Notes: generated by a model not told the origin, from the sequence alone. DNA of 64,000 nucleotides from Pelagibacterales bacterium SAG-MED05 (GCA_014654415.1 JACWDC010000001.1:1-64000), one strand, 5' to 3'; shown: positions 35,144 through 44,350, counted from the first letter of the stretch. Translations and numbers: made by a program.

Positions 35144-36040
35144 ATGATTAAAAAACTTAATTTTGCAGTTATATTCAACGCCAATGCAGCAGGCGGTAGA
35201 AAGCTTAAGTTAATTAGTAAGGTCATTTATCTTTTAGAGAAAAATCACACTGTAGATCTTTTTAAAACTCAAAATGAAGAACATGCGAGAAAAGTGTTTA
35301 AAGAATTATCTAATAAACAATTTGATCGATTAGTATTTGCTGGAGGTGACGGAAGTGTTTGCTTTGGTATCAATGAAATGTTTAAAAGTGACAATTTAAA
35401 AGACAAATTAGTTGGGTACATACCTGCAGGTACTGCAAATATTCTGCAAATAGAAACTCAAATTAAGAAAAAGGCTGAGGAGATTTACAATGTCCTCGTA
35501 TCAGATAATCATAAGAAAATTTCATTAGCAAAAATAAATGATAAGTATTTTTTCTTGATGGCGGGTATAGGTTTTGACTCTCAAATTGTTGAGTCCATAA
35601 ATAGTAATATTAAAAAGTATCTTGGAAAAGTAATTTTCGCGTTAAAAGGTTTTCAGCATTTTTTGTTTTTAAGAAATAATAACATGGAGGTCGAGGTAGA
35701 TAATGAAAAAATTATGGCTGATTGGATTTTATGCACTAATTCAAAATACTATGCTGGACCCCATTCTATTACAAACGATACAAATATATTTGAAAACAAG
35801 ATAGTGGCTTACATATTTAAAGACCTAACCAGAATAAAATTGCTTTACTATGTTTGGTTAATTTTGACTAAAGGTGACTTAACATCTGCAAAAAGTGTGA
35901 TCAAAAAAGAACTGAACAGATTAAAAATAAATGGTGTTAACAATAAAGTTCTATCTCAGGTTGATGGTGAAAATTGTGGTTATGTAAACAGTCTTGAAAT
36001 CCAAAAAACAGACAGATTTATAAATTTATTAGTTCCGTAA
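35144..36040 (+). CDS. Diacylglycerol kinase family lipid kinase
   Basis: A DAGK-catalytic-domain protein of 298 residues (DagK/YegS-like). It begins AVIFNANAAGGRKLK, has the nucleotide motif FAGGDGSVCFG near residue 65, then YIPAGTANILQIET and a C-terminal beta domain. It would phosphorylate diacylglycerol (or a related lipid) to phosphatidic acid. Placed divergently from plcP-agt with 64 nt between the start codons, it could return surplus diacylglycerol to phospholipid synthesis when phosphate is restored. That link is inference. Confidence 0.88.
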   Translation: MIKKLNFAVIFNANAAGGRKLKLISKVIYLLEKNHTVDLFKTQNEEHARKVFKELSNKQFDRLVFAGGDGSVCFGINEMFKSDNLKDKLVGYIPAGTANILQIETQIKKKAEEIYNVLVSDNHKKISLAKINDKYFFLMAGIGFDSQIVESINSNIKKYLGKVIFALKGFQHFLFLRNNNMEVEVDNEKIMADWILCTNSKYYAGPHSITNDTNIFENKIVAYIFKDLTRIKLLYYVWLILTKGDLTSAKSVIKKELNRLKINGVNNKVLSQVDGENCGYVNSLEIQKTDRFINLLVP

Positions 36041-36146
36041 AATTATCTAAATTTTTTTTCAACTTTTAGTTTAAAAGGTTTTTCTAAATTTCATTTGAAA
36101 GATTTTTAAAATTATTTTAAGATTTTCAGGTTTTTGGAGGAACAAC

Positions 36147-36344
36147 ATGAAAAAAAAATTGAAAAAAAACGAAAAGAAGAAGAAGAGAATACTAAAATCA
36201 ATCAATAAGCTTAAAAATAAGATAAGCACTAAACAAAAAAAACTATCAAAGATTGATCTGAAGATAGCTAGTATCGAGAAAAAAATTGCTGAGAAAAGAG
36301 CTAGCAAAAATAAAGAACCTATCGCAGCATCTTTAAATAATTAG
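36147..36344 (+). CDS. Small lysine-rich coiled-coil protein, unknown function
   Basis: It has 65 residues, about 40% Lys, predicted as one long charged helix (LKSINKLKNKIS, then LSKIDLKIASIEKKIAEKRA). A clear ribosome-binding site GGAGG lies 7 nt before the ATG and a strong terminator follows, so it has its own transcription unit. I recognise no family. The basic helix suggests nucleic acid or ribosome binding. A hydrophobic minus-strand frame over the same bases lacks these signals. Confidence 0.65.
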   Translation: MKKKLKKNEKKKKRILKSINKLKNKISTKQKKLSKIDLKIASIEKKIAEKRASKNKEPIAASLNN

Positions 36345-36363
36345 TTTATAAAGAAATTAAATG

Positions 36364-36396
36364 CCCCTGATTTAAAAAAAATCAGGGGTTTATTTT
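36364..36396 (+). terminator. Rho-independent terminator after the lysine-rich gene
   Basis: cccctgattt and aaatcagggg form a 10-bp stem with a short A-rich loop, followed by tttatttt. It ends inside the last codons of the convergent SMR-family gene. Confidence 0.85.
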
Positions 36397-36734
36397 AATT
36401 TACCAAAAAGGTTTAGAAGTATAACCCCTGAAACAATTAAAATTAAACCTAAAGTGCCGTAAATATTTGGTGATTGATTATATTTTAAAATCCCAAACAA
36501 AGTTACTGCTGTAATTGTTAGTGCTCCATAAGTTGCGTAGGTAAAGCCCACAGGTATCACGCTCATAGCTTTTGAGAGACAGAATATACATACGGTCATA
36601 TTGGCTATACAAAAGAGAGTTGGTCCAAGTTTAGTAAACCCTTCTGTAGTTTTTAAAAAACTGTTTGAAGTAATACCAGTTAGAGTCGCTAAAATTAAAA
36701 AGATATAACCTGATAATAAGCTAATGCTTTTCAT
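36390..36734 (-). CDS. SMR-family small membrane transporter homologue lacking the TM1 glutamate
   Basis: It has 114 residues and four hydrophobic helices, typical of EmrE/SugE-like proteins. Family features are TTEGFTKLGPT after helix 1 and IPVGFTYATYGALTITAVTLFG in helix 3. The membrane-embedded Glu14 of EmrE, essential for proton-coupled export, aligns with Gly20 here, and helix 1 has no acidic residue. It may form a heteromer, or transport by another mechanism. It overlaps the upstream gene by 4 nt. Confidence 0.85.
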   Translation of the reverse strand: MKSISLLSGYIFLILATLTGITSNSFLKTTEGFTKLGPTLFCIANMTVCIFCLSKAMSVIPVGFTYATYGALTITAVTLFGILKYNQSPNIYGTLGLILIVSGVILLNLFGKLK

Positions 36735-37675
36735 TGTACTTTTGCAAACTGTCCGCCATCTCTATACCTCCACAACCATTTTTTCATAGCTTCCTCAACG
36801 TCAGATGGTTTTACGTTAAGGTCTTGTAAAGTTAAATGATTATTTGAAACGATATTATCTGCTTCAGATAATATTTTACATTGATCAATCGTTAACATTG
36901 GAGGAATGGGAAGCATGCTCATGAGTACGCTTTGAGTTTTAGCTAGTGGCATTGGCATCTCTACTACAAATCTTTTTTTATTCAATGTTTTCATAATTGA
37001 TTTAACCATATCACCAAAGCTAATCACTTGTGGTCCCCCTATTTCATAAATTTTTCCATGATTATCTTTTGCTTCGATTGCCTTAACAATTGTATCAGCT
37101 ACATCTGAAGCTAATATAGGTTGAAATTTATAATTCATCTTAACAACTGGTATTATGGGTAGAATGCTTAATTTAGAAAACAAATTTGTAAAATTATCTT
37201 CTGTCCCACAAACAACGCTCGGTCTTATAATTACAGTATTTTTAAAGTTTGTAAGTGCATTAACTTCTCCTTGAAATTTAGATCTTTGATATAAAGATTT
37301 TGAATTTTCACTCGCACCTATTGCGCTTACTTGAATGAATTTTTTCACATCTGATTGAGCGCATATTTTTGCAACTGCTTCAGGTATACCTGCATGAATA
37401 TTCATAAATTTTTGTTTTCTAGTTTCATATAGAATTCCAATTAAGTTAATGACAACATCAGAGTTTTTGATTGATTCTTTTAATTCATCAAAATTATTAG
37501 AGTTCCAATTTATCAATTCTATTGAGCCAGGTGTCGCTTGAGTCTTTAAATAACCTTTTTGAAAGGCATTTCTTGTAGAGATAATGCATCTATAGTTTTT
37601 CTTGGTCAAATTTCGAACAAGATATCTTCCTATAAAACCCCCACCACCTAAAATTGTGCAAATTTGATTTTTCAT
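36731..37675 (-). CDS. Complex I NDUFA9-like NAD(P)-binding protein
   Basis: An atypical short-chain dehydrogenase of 314 residues. The dinucleotide motif is ILGGGGFIGRYLVRNL near the N terminus. SAIGASENSKSLYQRSKFQGE holds the active-site-like Tyr and Lys, and IIRPSVVCGTEDNF follows. The family is linked to complex I assembly in alphaproteobacteria and mitochondria. No other complex I genes are here, so the role is taken from the family. Confidence 0.85.
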   Translation of the reverse strand: MKNQICTILGGGGFIGRYLVRNLTKKNYRCIISTRNAFQKGYLKTQATPGSIELINWNSNNFDELKESIKNSDVVINLIGILYETRKQKFMNIHAGIPEAVAKICAQSDVKKFIQVSAIGASENSKSLYQRSKFQGEVNALTNFKNTVIIRPSVVCGTEDNFTNLFSKLSILPIIPVVKMNYKFQPILASDVADTIVKAIEAKDNHGKIYEIGGPQVISFGDMVKSIMKTLNKKRFVVEMPMPLAKTQSVLMSMLPIPPMLTIDQCKILSEADNIVSNNHLTLQDLNVKPSDVEEAMKKWLWRYRDGGQFAKVQ

Positions 37676-37693
37676 GATATTTAGAAACTATAT

Positions 37694-38317
37694 ATGAAAA
37701 TAATTAAGATTAAAGAGGACATAACTTCAGAGATAGCCAGTTCATTTAAAAATAGTATTGCAATTGATACCGAAGCTACTGGCCTACAAATCCCTGAAAG
37801 AGATAAATTAAGTCTCATCCAAATTTGTGATGAAAAAGAAAACGTTTATATCATCCAGCCAAATAAAAAAACTTATAAAGCTCCAAATTTAGTTTCTGTT
37901 TTAGAAAACGATAAAATTCTTAAAATTGGTCACTTTTTAAGATTTGATAAAAGTGCCCTAGAATTTTTTTTAAAATGTAAAATGAAAAATATTTTTGATA
38001 CTAAAATAGCATCAAAAATTGTAAGAACTTACACCGATGCTCATGGTTTAAAAAATTTAGTGCAAGAATTTTGCAACAAAAATTTAGATAAACGCCAAGG
38101 TAGCAGTGACTGGAATAAAGATATTGATGATCTTTCTGATAAACAATTAGAATATGCTGCTAACGATGTAATTTACTTGCATAAGATTAAGTCAGAGTTA
38201 GAAAAAATGCTTATAAGGGAAAATAGAATGGATTTATTTAAAAGTTGTATAGCTTTTTTAAATACAAGGGTTGAGCTCGATCAAAATGGATTTAAATTTG
38301 ATATTTTTGAACATTAA
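37694..38317 (+). CDS. rnd: RNase D-like 3'-5' exonuclease
   Basis: It has 207 residues with only the DEDD exonuclease domain: AIDTEATGLQIP (Exo I), GHFLRFDKSAL (Exo II) and YAANDVIYLHKI (Exo III with Tyr). The HRDC domains of E. coli RNase D are missing, as is common in alphaproteobacteria. It probably trims tRNA or other small RNA 3' ends. Its stop overlaps the start of kdsD by 1 nt. Confidence 0.87.
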   Translation: MKIIKIKEDITSEIASSFKNSIAIDTEATGLQIPERDKLSLIQICDEKENVYIIQPNKKTYKAPNLVSVLENDKILKIGHFLRFDKSALEFFLKCKMKNIFDTKIASKIVRTYTDAHGLKNLVQEFCNKNLDKRQGSSDWNKDIDDLSDKQLEYAANDVIYLHKIKSELEKMLIRENRMDLFKSCIAFLNTRVELDQNGFKFDIFEH

Positions 38318-39297
38318 TGAATAGTAATAATTATATAAATTTAGCTAAAAAAGCTGCTAATATACAAATTCAAGAATTAAAAAAAATAAATAAAGTTTTT
38401 AATAGCTCTTTTGTCAAAGCGATAGATTTAATTTTAAATTGTAAAGGTAAGGTTGTTTTTGGAGGCATTGGTAAATCTGGGTTAGTTGCTAGGAAAATTT
38501 CTGCAACTTTTTCAAGTGTTGGAATTCCAAGTTTCTTTTGTGATCCTGCTCAAGCTCTACACGGGGATATGGGGCAAATAGAAAAAAATGATATTCTGAT
38601 TATTTTTTCCTATTCAGGAAATACTTCAGAGCTAGCGAACATGCTTAAATATGCTAATCGTTTTAGAATAAAAATAATAGGTGTTGCGTCTAAACCGGAT
38701 AGCCTTCTTCTTAAGGCAAGTGATATAAAAATTTTGTTACCAAAAGTTAAAGAATCTGATGTAACAGGGATGGTTCCAACATCAAGCACATCGCTCACCA
38801 TGTTACTGGGGGATTGTTTGGCTACAACTGTTATATCTAAAAGAAAGTTTTCTAAAGAAAAATTTAAACTTTTTCATCCAGGAGGAAATATTGGTAACTC
38901 TTTACTGCTAGCAAAAGACATTATGATTACTGGAAAAAAACTGCCGATAATAAATTTTAAAAAAAATTTAGGAGAAGCTTTAAAAGTAATGAACCAAAAA
39001 AAACTAGGAATTGTGATTTTATTAAAAAATCAATATATCGCAGGTTTAATAACTGATGGGGATTTAAGAAGAGAAATAAAGTTTCTTTCTAGAAAAACTA
39101 ACTTACAAAAGTTTATGACCAAAAAACCTTTAACAGTTAATGAGAACATGCCGGCTTCTAAAGCTTTAGCGATTATGAATGAGAAAAAAATTACAAGTTT
39201 ACTTGTTGTTGCGGACAAAAATTTTAACAAAAAAAATAAAGTTAAATTAAAAGGAATTATTCATATACATTCTCTTTTACAATATGGTCTTAAATGA
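38317..39297 (+). CDS. kdsD: Arabinose-5-phosphate isomerase (KpsF/GutQ family)
   Basis: It converts ribulose-5-phosphate to arabinose-5-phosphate, the first step to KDO for lipopolysaccharide. An SIS domain (GGIGKSGLVARKISATFSS and SYSGNTSEL) fills the first 200 residues, and two CBS domains follow (LGIVILLKNQYIAGLITDGDLRR and the last 60 residues). The 326 residues are normal. It is followed by lptC with a 4-nt overlap. Confidence 0.94.
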   Translation: MNSNNYINLAKKAANIQIQELKKINKVFNSSFVKAIDLILNCKGKVVFGGIGKSGLVARKISATFSSVGIPSFFCDPAQALHGDMGQIEKNDILIIFSYSGNTSELANMLKYANRFRIKIIGVASKPDSLLLKASDIKILLPKVKESDVTGMVPTSSTSLTMLLGDCLATTVISKRKFSKEKFKLFHPGGNIGNSLLLAKDIMITGKKLPIINFKKNLGEALKVMNQKKLGIVILLKNQYIAGLITDGDLRREIKFLSRKTNLQKFMTKKPLTVNENMPASKALAIMNEKKITSLLVVADKNFNKKNKVKLKGIIHIHSLLQYGLK

Positions 39298-39902
39298 TTG
39301 AGAGAAAAAAAAAATTAAGAATTATTCAATTTTTTTTACTAATTTTTGCTATATTAATAATTTATCTAACTTATTACAGTAAAGAAATCAGTAATGTAGA
39401 TCTGGCAGACTCCGAACAAGTTAAGAAAACTTTAAAAGATGAAGATAAAGATGATGAAAATTTATTTTTTGATATTGAATATACTGGACTAGATCTTCGT
39501 GGAAATAGATATTTATTAAAATCTAAGAAAGCGCGTTTGGATGAATTAAAGCCAGAAATCATCTATATGGAGGATGTACATGCAATTTTTTATTTTAAAG
39601 ACAATACAATATTATATATTTGGTCTGATGAGGGAATATATAATAATAAAAATTTTGATATGGAATTTTCTAAAAATGTAGAAGCTGAATACTTAGATAG
39701 TAAACTTTTTGCAGAAAAAGCTAATTATTCAAACACAGAAAATTATCTTAGTATTTATGAAAACGTAAGAATTAACGATATAAGAGGAAACTTGATTGCA
39801 GATAAATTATTATTTGATATAAAAAAACAAAATTTAGCTATTACATCTTTTAATGATGGCAAAATAAATGCTAATGTAAAATTGAATGAAAAAAGGTTTT
39901 AG
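39294..39902 (+). CDS. lptC: LPS export system protein LptC
   Basis: A bitopic protein of 202 residues with one N-terminal membrane helix (about 10-27) and a periplasmic beta-jellyroll that passes LPS from LptBFG to LptA. The conserved region FDIEYTGLDLRGNRYLLKS fits LptC. It lies between kdsD and lptB, overlapping lptB by 17 nt. The usual neighbour lptA is absent from between them. Confidence 0.8.
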   Translation: MIERKKKLRIIQFFLLIFAILIIYLTYYSKEISNVDLADSEQVKKTLKDEDKDDENLFFDIEYTGLDLRGNRYLLKSKKARLDELKPEIIYMEDVHAIFYFKDNTILYIWSDEGIYNNKNFDMEFSKNVEAEYLDSKLFAEKANYSNTENYLSIYENVRINDIRGNLIADKLLFDIKKQNLAITSFNDGKINANVKLNEKRF

Positions 39903-40638
39903 AATTTTAAAATTTAAAAAGGACAAACCTATCTTTGAAGTTAAAGATATAAACAAATCTTTTGATGGAAGGCCAATTTTAAAAAAGCTCTCACTAAGAG
40001 TGTTTCCAGGAGAATGTGTTGGGGTGCTTGGACCAAACGGTTGTGGAAAAACAACTCTGTTTTCAATATGTATTGGTGAACAAAATCCCGAAGGAGGAAA
40101 AATATTTTTAAACAATAAAGCAATAGATCAAATCCCAATGCATCTAAGATCTAAAGAAGGTTTAGGTTATCTTCCTCAACAAAGAAGTGTATTTAATATG
40201 AGTGTTTACGACAATATAATTGGAATTGCTCAAATAAGTATAAAAGATCAACAAAACCAAAAAGAAATTACTGAAAAGCTTCTTGATGAATTTAATTTAC
40301 AACACTTAAGAACTTTAAATGCTTCTGTATTGTCTGGTGGAGAAATTAGACGATTAATGATGGCAAGAATAATGATAAATAAACCAAAAATTGTTTTACT
40401 CGATGAACCTTTAGCTGCTCTTGATCCTATAGTTATTCAGGATATTCAAAAATATATTGTAAAGATTCAGAGGCAAGGTGTAAGCGTTCTTTTGACGGAT
40501 CATAATGTAAAAAATTTATTTGATATTACTGACAGAAGTTATGTCTTAGGAGAACAAACAGTTATTGCTGAAGGCACATCTAAAGAGTTGCTAAAATCAT
40601 CAAAAGCCATAGAGCACTATTTTGGAACTCAATTTTAA
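39886..40638 (+). CDS. lptB: LPS export ABC transporter ATP-binding protein LptB
   Basis: The ATPase that drives LPS extraction with LptF and LptG. Walker A is GPNGCGKTT, the Q loop is LGYLPQQRSVFNMSVYDNI, the signature is LSGGEIRR, and Walker B is IVLLDEPLAALDP, with the switch His in LLTDHNV. The 250 residues include a short basic N-terminal extension. The start overlaps lptC by 17 nt. Confidence 0.95.
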   Translation: MKKGFRILKFKKDKPIFEVKDINKSFDGRPILKKLSLRVFPGECVGVLGPNGCGKTTLFSICIGEQNPEGGKIFLNNKAIDQIPMHLRSKEGLGYLPQQRSVFNMSVYDNIIGIAQISIKDQQNQKEITEKLLDEFNLQHLRTLNASVLSGGEIRRLMMARIMINKPKIVLLDEPLAALDPIVIQDIQKYIVKIQRQGVSVLLTDHNVKNLFDITDRSYVLGEQTVIAEGTSKELLKSSKAIEHYFGTQF

Positions 40639-40646
40639 TAAATTTA

Positions 40647-41993
40647 ATGCAAGCTAAAAGTTTTTCTTTAAATATTAATCAAAAAATAAAACCTTTTATA
40701 AAATCAATTAAAGTGGACTCTGACAAATCTTTGTCTATCAGAAGTTTTTTAATTGGATCAATTTGTGAAGATGTTTCAGTTGCAAAAAATGTTTTAGAGT
40801 CAGAAGATGTTTTGTCTACCATTAATTGTCTTAAGAAACTTGGTGTTCAAATAAGAAAAAAATCTAAATCATATTTTATTCACGGAAAAGGTCTGGGTTC
40901 ATTATTTGCAAAAAAAAAATTAAATTTAAATTTTGGAAATTCAGGCACTTTAGCAAGACTTTTAATAGGGATATTATCAACAACTCCAGATATAGAAATT
41001 AAATTACAGGGCGATCATTCTTTAAACAAAAGAAGTATGAAGAAATTAATTGAGATAATGTCAGAATTTGGAGCTAAGTTTTTACCTAAAAATAAATTTA
41101 ATTTTCCTTTAAAACTTATTTCAACTGAAATGCCAGTCTGTATAAAATATAAAGCTGGAGTTTCTGCTCAACTTAAAAGCGCAGTTATACTAGCGGGTTT
41201 AAATTCTTTCGGTACTACTGAAATAATTGAAGACAAAAAAAGTAGAGATCATACTGAAAATTTACTGATAAAAAATTCTCAAGCTATTAAAATTAAAAAA
41301 GGTAGAAAAAAACTAATAACAATATATGGAAAAAAATATCTAAATCGAATTAATATTGATGTGCCTGGAGATCCCTCCTCTGCAGCTTTTTTTGTTGCTC
41401 TAACATTGTTAAGTAACAATTCTTCTCTTAAAATTAAAAATGTAGGCTTAAACCCTACTAGAATTGGATTTTATGAATTATTAAAAAAACACGGAGCAAA
41501 CATAAAATTCTCTAACAAAAGAAAAAAAAATAACGAAATTACTGGAGATATAAATATCAAGAGTGGAAAATTAAAAAGACCAATTATTGCACCTAAAAAT
41601 TTTTACGAAAAGACTACGGATGAGTTTCCAATTTTATTTTGTATTGCTGCTTTAACAAAAGGCACTTCTATTTTTAGAGGCATCGAAGACTTAGCTAATA
41701 AAGAAAGTAATCGTATTAAAGAAATGCAAAAAATTTTGAAACAAATAGGCGTTAAAAGTATTTCTACTAAAAATGAAATGAAAGTTTTCGGGAAAAGTTC
41801 TGTTGAAAATAAAAACAAAAAAATTACTGTGCCTAATTTAGAGGATCATAGGATTTGTATGTCATCAGTAGTGCTATCTTTGCTTACTGGGATTAGAACA
41901 AAGATTAATAATTTTGAAACAGTAAATACATCTTCACCAAATTTTTTAAAAATAATAAAATCATTAGGAGCAAACTTTGAAATTACAAAATAA
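40647..41993 (+). CDS. aroA: 3-phosphoshikimate 1-carboxyvinyltransferase (EPSP synthase)
   Basis: The sixth step of the shikimate pathway. The 448 residues carry the substrate motifs DSDKSLSIRS (usual PGDKSISHR, with the PG lost but Lys, Ser and Arg kept), GNSGTLARL, SAQLKSAVILAGL, PGDPSSAAFF, the catalytic TTDEFPI, NKESNRI and DHRICMS. The end overlaps cmk by 17 nt. It begins a long plus-strand run of overlapping genes ending at folC. Confidence 0.95.
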   Translation: MQAKSFSLNINQKIKPFIKSIKVDSDKSLSIRSFLIGSICEDVSVAKNVLESEDVLSTINCLKKLGVQIRKKSKSYFIHGKGLGSLFAKKKLNLNFGNSGTLARLLIGILSTTPDIEIKLQGDHSLNKRSMKKLIEIMSEFGAKFLPKNKFNFPLKLISTEMPVCIKYKAGVSAQLKSAVILAGLNSFGTTEIIEDKKSRDHTENLLIKNSQAIKIKKGRKKLITIYGKKYLNRINIDVPGDPSSAAFFVALTLLSNNSSLKIKNVGLNPTRIGFYELLKKHGANIKFSNKRKKNNEITGDINIKSGKLKRPIIAPKNFYEKTTDEFPILFCIAALTKGTSIFRGIEDLANKESNRIKEMQKILKQIGVKSISTKNEMKVFGKSSVENKNKKITVPNLEDHRICMSSVVLSLLTGIRTKINNFETVNTSSPNFLKIIKSLGANFEITK

Positions 41994-42648
41994 GATAATC
42001 CAACTTTCGTGTGATGGAGGAGCTGCCACTGGTAAATCTACTGGAGCAAAAATGATTTCAAAAAAATATAAACTTAAATTTTTATCATCTGGATTGTTAT
42101 ATCGATATGCTAGTTTTCTTTTAATAAAACATAAACCTAAAAACAAAATAAATTTCCTAAAAAAAAATTTTAAAAGACTGAATTACCAAAAATTAAATAA
42201 GATAAATTTACATACTGTTGAAATATCAAAGCACAGTGCAATTATTGCAAAAACTTATAAGGTGAGAAAAATTCTAAAAAATTTTCAAATTACTTTTACA
42301 AAAAAATATAAAAATTGTTGCATTGAAGGAAGAGATATATCAACAAAAATTCTTCCAAACTCAGATGTAAAATTTTTTTTTAAATGCAATTTAAATACAG
42401 CAGCTTTTAGAAGATACAAGGAATTAAAAAAAAGTAATAATAAAATTAAAATTAAAGACGTTAAAAAAGCCTTAAGAATAAGAAATAATCACGACATCAA
42501 TAGAAAAAGTAGTCCTTTACTCAAACATAGAGATGCGATAGAAATCGACACCGGAAAATTAAACAAAAAAGCTATGGTGAAAAAAATGTCTAAATACGTG
42601 GATAAAATTATAAAAATAAAATATGGCAACCGAACAAGAATTAAATAA
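41977..42648 (+). CDS. cmk: Cytidylate kinase
   Basis: It phosphorylates CMP and dCMP. The P-loop is GGAATGKST (usually GPSGSGKGT), followed by FLSSGLLYRY, the CMP-binding EGRDISTKI, and the C-terminal SPLLKHRDAIEIDTG. The start is a TTG at 41977 inside aroA. The end overlaps rpsA by 26 nt. The cmk-rpsA order is widely conserved in bacteria and supports the call. Confidence 0.92.
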   Translation: MKLQNKIIQLSCDGGAATGKSTGAKMISKKYKLKFLSSGLLYRYASFLLIKHKPKNKINFLKKNFKRLNYQKLNKINLHTVEISKHSAIIAKTYKVRKILKNFQITFTKKYKNCCIEGRDISTKILPNSDVKFFFKCNLNTAAFRRYKELKKSNNKIKIKDVKKALRIRNNHDINRKSSPLLKHRDAIEIDTGKLNKKAMVKKMSKYVDKIIKIKYGNRTRIK

Positions 42649-44350
42649 AACAAATCCCTTACATAAAGAATTTCAAACCCTTCTTGAAAAAGATTTTAAA
42701 GATAGAAAATTAAAAGAGAACGAAATCATTAAAGCTACTGTTACTGAAATAACCAAAAACTTTATTGTTGTAGATTGTAAGGCTAAAATGGAAGGAATGA
42801 TACCTATTGAAGAATTTAAGAATGATGATGAATTATCAAAATTAAAAATTGGTTCAATAATTGATGTGTACTTAGACAGAATAGAAAGTGCGAGAGGTGA
42901 AATAATTATCTCTAGAGACAAAGCAAGAAAAATGAAGGCTTGGAAAAGAATGGAAAAAGTTTTTGAAACACAAGAAGAATTAACTGGTTATATCACTGGA
43001 AAAGTTAAAGGGGGGTTTATAGCTACAGTAGATGGTTTGCCGTGTTTTATGCCATCATCACAAATAGATATAAGGCCACTTAAAAAAATTGATCACTTAA
43101 TGAATACCCCGGTAAAAGTGATTGCAACAAGAATTGATAAAAATCGCGGCAATGTTTGTGTTTCCAGAAGAGCGGTGCTTGAAAAAAGTAAAAATGCAGA
43201 AATTATGGAAGCTTTGAAAAATATTAAAGAAGGTTCAATTGTAGATAATGCAATTGTCAAAGCAACTACCGACTGGGGAATTTTTTTAGATATAAACGGC
43301 GTGGATGCTTTGCTTCATGTTTCCGACCTCAGTCACGGAAGAGTTAAGAAGCCATCTGACTTAGTAACTATTGGTCAAAAACTAAAAGTTAAAATCACAA
43401 AAATTGATCAAAAAACAAATCGTGTATCGGCATCCATTAAAGCATTAACAGAAGATCCATACTCAAATATAGACAAAAAGTATGAAGTAGGTAAATTTTA
43501 TAAAGGTACGGTTACAAAAATTATGGACTACGGTTGCTTTGTTCGAATTGAAGACGGGATCGAGGGCTTAATTCATAATTCAGAGTTGGATTGGACCAAT
43601 AGGAATGTTAAACCAAGTAAAATTCTTGCTGTATCTCAAAACATTGATTTTAAAATTGTTAATATTGATAAAGAGTCAAAAAGAATTTCATTATCCTATA
43701 AGGCAACATTAGATAATCCATTTGACAAGTTGGAACAAAATATAGGTAAGGAAGTAAAAATTAAAATTAATAATATCACTGATAAAGCAATATTTGGAGA
43801 ATTAACCGAGTCAGGTTTAACCGGAATGTTGCCTTATAAGGAAATATCTTACGAAGAAAATGTAGAAGATCTTAAAAAATTCAAAAAAAATGAAATCATG
43901 AATGTTAAAATTATTGAAATCAAAGATGAAAAAATCAGATTTTCTAAGAGAGCCTTAGATAAAGACCCATTCGATTGGTTCAAAAATAACAAAAAAAAAG
44001 TTGGCAATGTAATTACAACAAGAATTCATGAGGTATTAAAATCTGGTGTAAAAGTTGCGGTAGATAAAGAAAAAAAATTAATTGTAACAATTAGAAAAAC
44101 TGATTTAGCAAAAGAATCTAGTGACGCTCGTCCAGAAGTGTTTTCTCCAGGAAATGCTTTAGATGCTAAAATTACCGAATTAGATTTGAAAACTAGAAAA
44201 ATAAAATTAAGTGTAAAAGCAGCACAAATAGATGAAGAAAAATCTCTTATTGCCAAATTTGGTGAGGGAGCGACCAAATCAGGAGCGACCTTAAAAGGTA
44301 TTTTTGAAAAAGCAATAGGTAGCAAAAAAAAGAATAAAGAAGAAAAATAA
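42623..44350 (+). CDS. rpsA: 30S ribosomal protein S1
   Basis: A ribosomal protein of 575 residues that recruits mRNA. Six S1 (OB-fold) repeats can be followed. The most typical are repeats 3 and 4, with VDNAIVKATTDWGIFLDI, LLHVSDLSHGRVKKPSD and YKGTVTKIMDYGCFVRIEDG with GLIHNSELDWT. It starts inside cmk and is followed directly by the TTG start of ihfB. Confidence 0.96.
   Translation: MATEQELNKTNPLHKEFQTLLEKDFKDRKLKENEIIKATVTEITKNFIVVDCKAKMEGMIPIEEFKNDDELSKLKIGSIIDVYLDRIESARGEIIISRDKARKMKAWKRMEKVFETQEELTGYITGKVKGGFIATVDGLPCFMPSSQIDIRPLKKIDHLMNTPVKVIATRIDKNRGNVCVSRRAVLEKSKNAEIMEALKNIKEGSIVDNAIVKATTDWGIFLDINGVDALLHVSDLSHGRVKKPSDLVTIGQKLKVKITKIDQKTNRVSASIKALTEDPYSNIDKKYEVGKFYKGTVTKIMDYGCFVRIEDGIEGLIHNSELDWTNRNVKPSKILAVSQNIDFKIVNIDKESKRISLSYKATLDNPFDKLEQNIGKEVKIKINNITDKAIFGELTESGLTGMLPYKEISYEENVEDLKKFKKNEIMNVKIIEIKDEKIRFSKRALDKDPFDWFKNNKKKVGNVITTRIHEVLKSGVKVAVDKEKKLIVTIRKTDLAKESSDARPEVFSPGNALDAKITELDLKTRKIKLSVKAAQIDEEKSLIAKFGEGATKSGATLKGIFEKAIGSKKKNKEEK

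Noticed and set aside
36071-36307. Minus-strand hydrophobic frame of 78 residues
   Set aside because: It is the complement of the lysine codons of the plus-strand gene, since AAA/AAG read in reverse give Phe and Leu. The plus frame has a ribosome-binding site and a terminator, and this one has neither.
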